A stretch of DNA of 25,517 nt from an uncultured Acetatifactor sp. (GTDB lineage Bacteria; Bacillota; Clostridia; Lachnospirales; Lachnospiraceae). Positions 15,043 through 21,696 of this stretch are shown here, one piece after another. The position numbers were made by a program, and so were the translations under genes. Positions within the stretch are counted from its first letter, which is position 1, and each line of letters begins with the position of its first letter. The notes beneath the pieces were generated by a model. The model had not been told where the DNA came from. It did no database searches and saw only the letters and a list, made by a program, of their open reading frames with translations. The stretch spans positions 1-25,517 of the forward strand of contig CAJTLR010000056.1 in the NCBI GenBank assembly GCA_910577185.1. Reading direction: 5' to 3'.

Positions 15043-17544
15043 TTATTCAGAGTGTCTTTTGAAAGATACCGTCACAATAAACAGGTCCGCGTCCGTCCCC
15101 CAGGAGAATTCCCCGCCGCAGGCTTCCGTGAAACTCTGTGCGATGGAAAGTCCCAGTCCGCTCCCGCCGTCCGTGCGGCTCTGGTCACCCCTGACAAAAC
15201 GGTCCGTAAATGCCTTATCCTTCTCCAGCTCGCTCCGGGAAGTATTTTTCACCGTGGCCACGGCCTTTTTTCCATCTGCGTTTAAGGCCACATACACCCG
15301 GGAGCCCTCCAGGGAATACTTTATGGCATTCTGGAACAGATTCTGGAACACCCTGTACATCCGCTGTCCGTCTGCCATGATCATCACCGGTTCCTCCGGA
15401 ATATCCGTGCGGAAGGTCACGGCTCCCGCGGCGATCTCTTCCTCCATATCTGCCAGGGTCTGGCGCAGCAGCTTGCCCAGATCCAGATTTTCCATATGCA
15501 TGGGCAGTTCCCCTGACGCGGCCTTGCTCACCATAAACACATCCTGCACCATGTTCTTCAGTCTTTCCGATTTTTCATCCAGAATTTTCACATAGTCTTT
15601 CACATGCTCCGGCAGCCCTTCTTCCTGCTTTAAAAACTGCACATAGCTGATAATGGAAGTCAGAGGCGTCTTGATATCATGGGATACATTGGCAATCAGC
15701 TCCACTTTCATGCGTTCGCTCTTCATCTGTTCATCCACAGCCCTCTGCATGCCATGCCGAATGTCCTCCAGCTGGATCATGGCGCCCTCCAGGTCATGTC
15801 CCGAGAAATCTTCCTCCCCGCTTTCCTGATATTCTCCGTTCCGGATGTTCCCGATCCGGCCCACCAGCTGGTCCACATCCCAGGCGGTCTCCCTGTTTTT
15901 CCTGCAGGCTATCCACACCGAAGGCAGGAAAATCAGCAGTCCCGTGCCGGAAAGCAGCATCATCACCGGCAGATTTCTTTCATCTCCCTGTCCCAGAATC
16001 CATGTCCCTTCCACAAGCAGCGCAAAGACCACCGATGCAAAAAAGATTACCAGGTTCCGGCGCGTCATTTTCCGGCTCAGGGGCTGGTTCATGCCTTTGA
16101 CGGAAAATAATCCGTAAATCTTTGCCGTGAGACTGTTTTTCCATATTTTCCTGTTATACCGCAGATCGTTGGCAATCAGGTAAATTCCCCAGAATAATAC
16201 GGTCCAGGAAAAAGGAGGGATGTTGCGCAGCACTTCCCCTGTCATGTATCCAAAAGCTCCCGTGCCATAGTCATATTCATATACATGGAGTAATTCCTCC
16301 CATGCATCATAGCCATAGTTTTCGGTGATACAAACGACGCATCCCATGTACACCAGATAAAACATTCCCAATATCAGTATGATTTTACACTCAGCCCAGA
16401 TTTTACCCTGAACCGCGGCCAGCGCCCGGGCCGCCTCCCGCCTGCTTTTCCGGGTCAATACCGCTGCCAGCAGCAGCAACAGTCCTATAGCCAGCCCCGC
16501 AAACTCATGTGTCAGACTTTTCTGTCTGTTCTGAAAATTCACATGCATCCAGTACAGACCATTGTCATACTGCAAAGTCCCCCCGCTTCCGTAAGACCCG
16601 GCGGAATACAAAACCGGCGTCCCTGCCACAGCCATGCAGACCTGTGCCTTTTTTACCGTCTCATCCACCTGGAAATTGCTGTATCCGGGCACATACCAAT
16701 CATTTTCTTCTCTGTAATAACCATCCCCGTATACATCTTCCTCCTGCCCGTCTTTGTTTATCCGGACTTTCTCTCCATCATACGTAAGGATAAAATTATA
16801 TCCTTCCGGAGCCGTCAGACTGCCATCTTCCGGGAGCAGATCCGTATTGCTGTACAATACCTGGCCATCATAAGATATTCTGTAGATCAGGTTTTTGTCC
16901 CCCTCCATGTATTCATGGTATTTCCGGGCAATTTTCGCAAACTGCTCCTCCGTCAGCTCCCCGGGGCTGTATACATTGAAACCATCCTGGTAATTTTCCA
17001 GCTGCTCCAGATAATTTAACAATTCCTCTTCATAATTCTTTAAATCCTCCTGGAACGATTCCCTGGTTTCCTGCCCCATTGCTTCATCCTCCATGGCATG
17101 GCGCAGGTCAAGGTATCCTGACCACATCTCTTTCAGACCTGTCATAAACTCCTGCAGTTCCCCTTGGGAGACTGTGTAAGTCTCTTCCTCATCATTTCCG
17201 GCTTCTTCCAGTATCTCGTCCACATTGACCGGATCCGGCCCGAAGTACCAGCTGTCCCCATAGACATCCGGATAGCCGCCGTAATTGTAATAAAGCCATT
17301 GGTTTTCCAGTCCTCTGCCTCCTGTGGCCATGATCAGGAAAATTTCCAGGCGGTTTGCAATATATTTCCGGAACTTCCCTGTGGTCTGATAGTCATCCTC
17401 CAGCATCTTGTTCAGCTGCCAGATTTTCACCCCGGAAGGTTTGTCCCTGAAAATCTGTGCCGCGCTTCCGAGAGTCAGGGTGACTCCCAGAACAAAAATG
17501 ATAAAGCTAATTCCCTTTTTCCTGTTTTTCCATTTTGTATCCAA
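15043..17544 (-). CDS. Membrane sensor histidine kinase
   Basis: 833 residues. The start is a TTG at 17544, with AGGTGG about 9 nt upstream and no nearby in-frame ATG; it overlaps the 3' end of the response regulator by 38 nt. The order is: membrane helix at about 13-33, a large extracytoplasmic sensor region rich in acidic and aromatic residues up to about 340, several membrane helices, a HAMP-like linker, the dimerisation/phosphoacceptor motif SHDIKTPLTS (His622), the N box FQNLFQNAIKYS and the G box DGGSGLGLSIAQSF. Kinases of this build in Firmicutes respond to cell-envelope stress or antibiotics (VanS-like group); the signal here is not known. Its partner regulator is truncated by the adjoining prophage, so phosphotransfer to the cognate partner is probably lost in this strain. 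Confidence 0.92.
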   Translation of the reverse strand: MDTKWKNRKKGISFIIFVLGVTLTLGSAAQIFRDKPSGVKIWQLNKMLEDDYQTTGKFRKYIANRLEIFLIMATGGRGLENQWLYYNYGGYPDVYGDSWYFGPDPVNVDEILEEAGNDEEETYTVSQGELQEFMTGLKEMWSGYLDLRHAMEDEAMGQETRESFQEDLKNYEEELLNYLEQLENYQDGFNVYSPGELTEEQFAKIARKYHEYMEGDKNLIYRISYDGQVLYSNTDLLPEDGSLTAPEGYNFILTYDGEKVRINKDGQEEDVYGDGYYREENDWYVPGYSNFQVDETVKKAQVCMAVAGTPVLYSAGSYGSGGTLQYDNGLYWMHVNFQNRQKSLTHEFAGLAIGLLLLLAAVLTRKSRREAARALAAVQGKIWAECKIILILGMFYLVYMGCVVCITENYGYDAWEELLHVYEYDYGTGAFGYMTGEVLRNIPPFSWTVLFWGIYLIANDLRYNRKIWKNSLTAKIYGLFSVKGMNQPLSRKMTRRNLVIFFASVVFALLVEGTWILGQGDERNLPVMMLLSGTGLLIFLPSVWIACRKNRETAWDVDQLVGRIGNIRNGEYQESGEEDFSGHDLEGAMIQLEDIRHGMQRAVDEQMKSERMKVELIANVSHDIKTPLTSIISYVQFLKQEEGLPEHVKDYVKILDEKSERLKNMVQDVFMVSKAASGELPMHMENLDLGKLLRQTLADMEEEIAAGAVTFRTDIPEEPVMIMADGQRMYRVFQNLFQNAIKYSLEGSRVYVALNADGKKAVATVKNTSRSELEKDKAFTDRFVRGDQSRTDGGSGLGLSIAQSFTEACGGEFSWGTDADLFIVTVSFKRHSE

Positions 17545-17779
17545 TACCCCACACCACCTTTATATATTCTGGCTCTTTCGGATTCAGTTCCAGCTTCTCC
17601 CGGATGCGTCTGATATGCACCATCACGGTATTCTCGGAGACCACGGCCTCTTCCTCCCACACTCTTCGGTAGATTTCTTCCGCGGGGAACACGCGGTTTG
17701 GGTTGCGCATGAACAGCTCCACAATCTTCGTCTCCGTGGCAGTGAGTTTCACCGGCTCCCCGTTTGTGTGAGTAAACAT
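17507..17779 (-). pseudogene. OmpR/PhoB-type response regulator, receiver domain missing
   Basis: The frame encodes only a winged-helix DNA-binding domain: LTATETKIVELFMRNPNRVF, then EEIYRRVW, then NTVMVHIRRIREKLE and YIKVVWGIGYK, a complete OmpR-type C-terminal domain. In the family a receiver of about 120 residues with the phosphorylated Asp comes first. Here the in-frame sequence upstream of the ATG at 17779 runs into unrelated codons and a stop near 17840, and an XRE gene occupies the place. There is no ribosome binding site at this ATG. Regulator and kinase overlap, as normal for such pairs. The simplest reading is that the prophage is integrated within this gene, with the receiver half beyond the other prophage end. 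Confidence 0.8.
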
Positions 17780-17810
17780 GAAAACGGAAGTCCATTGTTT
17801 CCGGCTTTCC

Positions 17811-18032
17811 CTAAACTTCTTCCCCGGTTTCCCGGTCTACAAATACAATTTTTAAATCACATCCCAACACTTCCGCAATCTGCCGAAGCTCTGATTCCTT
17901 GAAATCCCCGCGCTTTATTTTGTTGGAAAAATTCTGGCGCGTCTGGCCGGTCTGGTCAGCAACGGCCCCAAGAATCATATTCCGGCGCCGGATTATAAGC
18001 CTGATTTTTTCGGCTGTATTCATTTCTGCCAT
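17811..18032 (-). CDS. Small XRE-family HTH regulator of the prophage
   Basis: 73 residues from the ATG at 18032, with GGGGG 7-8 nt upstream. Residues about 5-65 form a Cro/C1-type helix-turn-helix (IRLIIRRRNMILGAVADQTG, then TRQNFSNKIKRGDFKESELR and IAEVLGCDLKIVF). It has no protease or ligand domain, so it is a minimal regulator. It is transcribed away from the gene at 18205. The intergenic region has two consensus promoters, each with the same operator-like sequence, so this protein probably represses its own gene and the divergent operon. It is the first gene inside the prophage, right at the junction with the host response regulator. Confidence 0.88.
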   Translation of the reverse strand: MAEMNTAEKIRLIIRRRNMILGAVADQTGQTRQNFSNKIKRGDFKESELRQIAEVLGCDLKIVFVDRETGEEV

Positions 18033-18064
18033 GATGCCGCCCCCTTTCTTTGTGTAATACTGAC

Positions 18065-18093
18065 ATTATAGATTATACACTTTAAAATGTCAA
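18065..18093 (-). promoter_or_regulatory. Promoter of the XRE gene with embedded operator
   Basis: On the minus strand TTGACA (18093-18088) and TATAAT (18070-18065) are perfect boxes with 17 bp between. The near-palindrome ACACTTTAAAATGT (plus strand 18077-18090) overlaps the -35 box and the spacer, a position fit for repression. Confidence 0.88.
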
Positions 18094-18140
18094 TCTTAAA
18101 AGAATGCTTTATTTTTTATCGTTATTCTTTACATTTATAC

Positions 18141-18169
18141 TTGACGAAATACACTTTAAAATGTATAAT
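18141..18169 (+). promoter_or_regulatory. Promoter of the divergent operon with embedded operator
   Basis: TTGACG (18141-18146) and TATAAT (18164-18169) are 17 bp apart. The same 14-mer ACACTTTAAAATGT as in the opposing promoter lies at 18151-18164, filling the spacer and touching the -10 box. The two copies are 74 bp apart, about seven helical turns, which would allow cooperative binding on one face. Confidence 0.88.
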
Positions 18170-18204
18170 GCTATCAGAAGTTAAGGAAAGTGCGGTACAT
18201 AAAA

Positions 18205-18513
18205 ATGACAAATACACAAATCATCATCAACGAAGCAATCACAAACGGACTTTACACAAAAGAGGAAGTCGAAACAATCCTTGAAAGCGGACACATGATT
18301 CCATTACATACTTTCCAGACATGGAAAAGCGCCGGATATATCGTAAGAAAAGGCGAACACGCAAAAATCACAACCCGGCTTTGGAAATACACCAGCAAGA
18401 AAAAATCTGCTGAAGCGGACGGTGAAACAGACGGTGAAGCCCTCAACCATTACTATCTTGTAAAAGCATTTCTTTTCACGGCTGACCAGGTAGAGAAAAT
18501 AGCAACTGCATAA
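18205..18513 (+). CDS. ArdC-N-like small protein of the prophage
   Basis: 102 residues from the ATG at 18205 (AAGGAAAG lies about 14 nt upstream; a GTG at 18190 is the alternative). The pattern HTFQTWKSAGYIVRKGEHA, then a Trp-containing strand, a charged insertion of low complexity (KKKSAEADGETDGEA) and YYLVKAFLFTADQVE, follows the N-terminal ssDNA-binding domain of ArdC-type anti-restriction proteins (PF08401-like), without their metallopeptidase domain. It is the first gene of the operon under the operator-bearing promoter. A role in protecting phage DNA is only an inference; small standalone versions are common in clostridial phages and plasmids. Confidence 0.7.
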   Translation: MTNTQIIINEAITNGLYTKEEVETILESGHMIPLHTFQTWKSAGYIVRKGEHAKITTRLWKYTSKKKSAEADGETDGEALNHYYLVKAFLFTADQVEKIATA

Positions 18514-18524
18514 TCAATCACATA

Positions 18525-18542
18525 GGCGGCCAAAAGGCCGCC
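18525..18542 (+). promoter_or_regulatory. Intercistronic hairpin
   Basis: GGCGGCC-aaaa-GGCCGCC is a perfect 7-bp stem with an AAAA loop between the two genes of the operon. It ends just before the purine-rich ribosome binding site GGAAAGGAAAGG of the second gene. It has no T-run, so it more likely affects mRNA stability or translation than termination. Confidence 0.65.
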
Positions 18543-18563
18543 GGAAAGGAAAGGTAAATAAAA

Positions 18564-19019
18564 ATGCTGGATATGAACAACGTGGAAATCAAGACGGGGG
18601 ATGTCGTGGAAATCAGCGGCGCATATTTCAAAAATGACAATGGGCTTTATTTTGTGGAACGCTCCGCGGGGGATCCGGGATGGTCTGGATCTGATTACTG
18701 CCTGCGGAAAATTTCCAAAACCGGAAAATTAAGCACGGCAAAACATAATATCTGTTTTTGGCCTATCATGATAACAACAAATAGCTGGATGAAAAGGGTA
18801 GAAGCCAAACAATGGAACACCGAACACGCACGGATTCAAGTCAGAAATGACATTGACCGTTCAAAAGTGGCCGGGCATTTCATGAGCGAAGCCGAAAGCA
18901 TGATTTCAGCGATTGAGCGAATGTCATGGGATTTTGGGAAAGATTCAGAATGCGTCATGAATCAGAAAGAAAGGAAGGCTTTTCTGGAAAGCGTTGCAAA
19001 AGAAATTTTATCAGCATAG
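18564..19019 (+). CDS. Prophage protein of unknown function (151 aa)
   Basis: The ATG at 18564 follows GGAAAGGAAAGG. The first half looks like a small beta-barrel (EIKTGDVVEISGAYFKNDNG, then LYFVERSAGDPGW). The second half is helical and ends in a coiled, charged tail. It is soluble, with no membrane segment. Proteins of this build occur in mobile elements of Lachnospiraceae, as far as I recall, with no function known. It is the second gene of the operon starting at 18205 and is followed at once by a long hairpin. Confidence 0.72.
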   Translation: MLDMNNVEIKTGDVVEISGAYFKNDNGLYFVERSAGDPGWSGSDYCLRKISKTGKLSTAKHNICFWPIMITTNSWMKRVEAKQWNTEHARIQVRNDIDRSKVAGHFMSEAESMISAIERMSWDFGKDSECVMNQKERKAFLESVAKEILSA

Positions 19020-19051
19020 AAAATCAAAGTAAATCAGAGTTTATCAGAGAA

Positions 19052-19096
19052 ACACGCTAAAGGCTCCATATTTCGATTTTACGGCCTTTAGCGTGT
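19052..19096. terminator. Long hairpin closing the small plus-strand operon
   Basis: ACACGCTAAAGGC (19052-19064) pairs with GCCTTTAGCGTGT (19084-19096), a perfect 13-bp stem. ATTTTACTG follows on the plus strand. It starts 33 bp after the stop at 19019 and sits between convergent operons. Confidence 0.65.
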
Positions 19097-19457
19097 ATTT
19101 TACTGTATGGATGTTTAAAGCGGCAATTTGGGGCTGTCAGCGCACCAGAAAGGGCAAATATCCGTAACGTGTCCGACCTTTTTCGTGGCCTCACGAAAAA
19201 GACAAACCGCCGGATGAATCCGGACATATGCAGACGGCCGGAAAGCCGCCGCCATGCCCTCTATTTGCCCCCACGTTCCATTTTCTGGCCGTGTGTGGGG
19301 ATTTCCTCACGTCTGAAATAAAAGCGGCTTAAAACGGCAAATAACGGCTTTCTGCCACCGGCCGTTTTTCTACCCCCTTTAGAACCCCCTTCGCCGCCCA
19401 TTGTACCACACATTTCATAAACTGTCAAATGTATTTTGGAAAACAAAATGATATGTA
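19097..19457. other. Structured gap between convergent prophage operons
   Basis: No gene is supported in these 360 bp. CTTTTTCGTG-gcct-CACGAAAAAG (19178-19201) is a perfect 10-bp hairpin and could act in both directions. CCGGAT-ga-ATCCGG (19211-19224) is another small palindrome. Further right, AAAACGGC and GCCGTTTT (about 19331-19375) can pair around an inner GGC...GCC hairpin downstream of the endolysin stop (minus strand) and may serve as its terminator. The many stems leave room for a small RNA. Confidence 0.5.
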
Positions 19458-20756
19458 CTATAACATTTTATTTACGCATTTCTGGACGGATGCCGGATCG
19501 TACCCCGCCACCTTCAGACGGTTTTTCCGATCCTCCCCATTGCCCCACTTGCCGGAAATAACTTCCCTTGCGATCTGGTCAATGGATTTCTTGCCACCGG
19601 ATCCACCGGAAGGAACCGCTCCGGATGAAATGCCGGCCGCTTCAAGCGTCTTTCCCGCATTTGCCCCATTGTCCAAGCCAGTGACCGTATGCGAACCGGA
19701 ATTTACATAGATTGCGCCGCGGACGCAATACGCCGAACTTTTCAGGTATGTGCTGGCTGTGATGATTTTATACCCCAGGGCAACCAGGGCGGCCTTCATT
19801 GTGGATGTAGTCCAGCCGTTTGAACCATATGTTGCGCCGGATCCGGATGCCACCGCCGCCACGTTCTGAAGGCTGCTGCAATCGCAATTACATTTCCCGA
19901 CTTTTGACAGATCAAAATTGACCGCCTTTGCCAGCCTGTAAAGGCTGTTGCGGTCACTCTCCCCGAACCAGTTATAACCGATATTGTCATTCCTGCAAGC
20001 CGCTTCAACGGCCGCCGCGTGTTTCTCCCGGACATTCGCGTCCGGATGGATCGCCACATAATCCCACGGTTTAGAGTACCATTCCCGGATGCAGACTTCT
20101 TTCCCGGTCTGATCCCCGGCTTTTCCGCTTGTGGTTCCGTTTTCTGAAATACTCGCGTGTCCAATTCTTATTCCCATGATATTATTCCCCTTTCCGCCGC
20201 CGGATGCCGCGTATTTATCAAAATACGCCTGCCCGCATCTGGCGCGCTCTGTTTTTACTGCTTCAGACTGATCGGCCGGACGTTCAAATCCGGTCAAAAC
20301 TTTGTCGGATGCCGTTTTCACATCTGCGGCCGCTTTCAGGACGGAAAGCACGCCCTTGTAACTTGTGGAAAGCTCCTTGATCAAAAATTCAAGCTGCATT
20401 TCCAGATTTCCGATTGAAACGCCTTTTGACTTTGCCAGATCATAAAGCCCCGCCTTGCGGCCTGCAGAAGTCCATTGTGCCAGCCCGTACCCGTATTGTT
20501 TGCCCGGAAGCGGATTCAGAAATTCCGCACGGCTGATCTGTCCGGCGTCAACTGCCGCCGTGTATGCCTTATCTGTGCAATAGGGCTTTCCGGCTTCTTT
20601 CAGCCGACTTTCACACAAATTTTCCAGGTTCTCCGGATTCAATCCGGATTCCTTTTCCAGATTTCCCATGAGGCCGGCGGCTCCGTGTTTGTTCAACCCG
20701 GCGGCGATCAGATAATTCCAGATTTTTTCCGGTACATCTTTTCCCATAAGCGCCAT
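19458..20756 (-). CDS. Phage endolysin: tail-lysozyme-like domain, CHAP-like domain, CW_7
   Basis: 432 residues from the ATG at 20756 (GGGGG 7 nt upstream). Residues about 5-160 match phage tail-lysozyme domains: YLIAAGLNKHGAAGLMGNLE with the likely catalytic Glu, ESGLNP, and QYGYGLAQWTSAGRKAGLYD. Residues about 190-370 look like a Cys/His amidase (NIGYNWFGESDRNSLYRL, CNCDCSSLQN with the nucleophile Cys, and a later SHTVTGLDNG with the His). The last about 45 residues, KKSIDQIAREVISGKWGNG and GYDPASVQKCVNKML, are a Cpl-7/CW_7 cell-wall-binding unit. It is the last gene of the leftward late operon, straight after the holin, and degrades peptidoglycan at lysis. Confidence 0.92.
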   Translation of the reverse strand: MALMGKDVPEKIWNYLIAAGLNKHGAAGLMGNLEKESGLNPENLENLCESRLKEAGKPYCTDKAYTAAVDAGQISRAEFLNPLPGKQYGYGLAQWTSAGRKAGLYDLAKSKGVSIGNLEMQLEFLIKELSTSYKGVLSVLKAAADVKTASDKVLTGFERPADQSEAVKTERARCGQAYFDKYAASGGGKGNNIMGIRIGHASISENGTTSGKAGDQTGKEVCIREWYSKPWDYVAIHPDANVREKHAAAVEAACRNDNIGYNWFGESDRNSLYRLAKAVNFDLSKVGKCNCDCSSLQNVAAVASGSGATYGSNGWTTSTMKAALVALGYKIITASTYLKSSAYCVRGAIYVNSGSHTVTGLDNGANAGKTLEAAGISSGAVPSGGSGGKKSIDQIAREVISGKWGNGEDRKNRLKVAGYDPASVQKCVNKML

Positions 20757-20758
20757 AA

Positions 20759-21064
20759 TCAAGCCCCCTTCTTAAATTGCGTTATGGACTGGATAACTTT
20801 GTCATAGCCAACCATTGCGGCCAACCACGACAAAAGCACCAGGGCGATCAGATACACCGCCATTTTCAAATTAAAGGCCGTTTCTGTAATGATCAGATAA
20901 CCGGCCGATACGAGGACGGACAACGCCACGGCAACATATCCGGCCAGCGCGTTGCAATAGAATTTCTTCCCGCGCTCTGAAAGCCATCCCTTGATCGCTT
21001 CCGTGAAAAGCCCGGTCAATACTGACACAACCAAAAGCCCGAACATAAAAATTTCAAACGTCAT
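20759..21064 (-). CDS. Holin-like membrane protein
   Basis: 101 residues from the ATG at 21064, which has AGAGG upstream. It has three hydrophobic stretches: IFMFGLLVVSVLTGLF, then AGYVAVALSVLVSAGYLIIT and MAVYLIALVLLSWLAAMVGY. The C-terminus is short and basic. Size, topology and position 2 bp before the endolysin start are typical of holins, which make pores that release the endolysin. It overlaps the upstream membrane protein gene by 11 nt. Confidence 0.85.
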   Translation of the reverse strand: MTFEIFMFGLLVVSVLTGLFTEAIKGWLSERGKKFYCNALAGYVAVALSVLVSAGYLIITETAFNLKMAVYLIALVLLSWLAAMVGYDKVIQSITQFKKGA

Positions 21065-21356
21065 TTTCTTTTTCCTCTCTTTCTCTGTCCTCTTGCTGCC
21101 ATTTCCGATCCGTGTATTTGTCTTTTGTGACCTTGATCCACCCCATGATCCCACACTCTCCGGACAATGCGGCAAATACGCAAGTACATAAAGTGTCCGG
21201 GATCGCTCCGGTTGTTTCAAACACATGGATCATTTTCAAAGTAAAGGCGATCAGCAATAAGCCGACCACGACAAGGACAACATCCATTGTTTTCCGTTTC
21301 TTTTTGGCGGCGGGCGTCGCCCGCCTTCGCCGTCTGTAATTCCTTGAATAGTTCAT
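21054..21356 (-). CDS. Small basic membrane protein of the lysis cassette
   Basis: 100 residues from the ATG at 21356 (GAAGGG upstream). The first 23 residues are very basic (NYSRNYRRRRRATPAAKKKR). One strong membrane helix follows (VVLVVVGLLLIAFTL), a second weaker hydrophobic part (CTCVFAALSGECGIMGWIKV) holds three cysteines, and the C-terminal tail is charged (REREEKENDV). I recognise no named family. Lying between the XhlA-like gene and the holin, with an 11-nt overlap, it may be a second holin or an antiholin; this is inference from place and topology. Confidence 0.7.
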   Translation of the reverse strand: MNYSRNYRRRRRATPAAKKKRKTMDVVLVVVGLLLIAFTLKMIHVFETTGAIPDTLCTCVFAALSGECGIMGWIKVTKDKYTDRKWQQEDREREEKENDV

Positions 21357-21373
21357 TTTCCGTCTTTCCCTTC

Positions 21374-21640
21374 TTAAATTCCGGCGCCAGTGCGGATCAG
21401 CACAACCACAACGCCGACAACGGCCGTTATAATGGCCGCCGCCAGTGTCCGGGCCAGCCACTTGTTAGAATCTTCCAACTGGTTGACGCGATCTTTCAGT
21501 CCTTCAACATCCCCGTTCAGCCGGATAATGTCGTTTTCATTATCATAGGTCTTTTTCTTTGCGGCGTCGAAACTATCCAGCTTCGCTTCGATTTTTGTCA
21601 GACGGTCCAGGACTTCGCGTTCAAAAACTGTTTCCGACAT
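21374..21640 (-). CDS. XhlA-like lysis-associated protein
   Basis: 88 residues from the ATG at 21640, with GGGGG upstream. A charged coiled-coil (EVLDRLTKIEAKLDSFD to DRVNQLEDSNK) is followed by a single C-terminal membrane helix (AAAIITAVVGVVVVLI). This is the build of the hemolysin XhlA family (PF10779) in Bacillus and clostridial phages, which works with a holin and endolysin in lysis. It begins the lysis cassette, 17 bp upstream of the next gene, and comes right after the terminator of the RT gene. Confidence 0.85.
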   Translation of the reverse strand: MSETVFEREVLDRLTKIEAKLDSFDAAKKKTYDNENDIIRLNGDVEGLKDRVNQLEDSNKWLARTLAAAIITAVVGVVVVLIRTGAGI

Positions 21641-21672
21641 AGGAAAACCCCCTTTCTTCGATTTTTAGACAA

Positions 21673-21696
21673 TAAAAAAGCCCGGTTTCCCGAACT
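21673..21696 (-). terminator. Intrinsic terminator of the DGR reverse transcriptase
   Basis: On the minus strand AGTTCGG-GAAA-CCGGGCT (two G-U pairs, GAAA tetraloop) is followed by TTTTTT. The stem overlaps the RT stop codon (21697-21695), ending the DGR transcript before the lysis genes. Confidence 0.8.

Noticed and set aside
19261..19446. Possible 61-residue protein after the endolysin
   Set aside because: TTG start without ribosome binding site, biased composition (Gly, Arg) and location in a hairpin-rich gap; better seen as non-coding.
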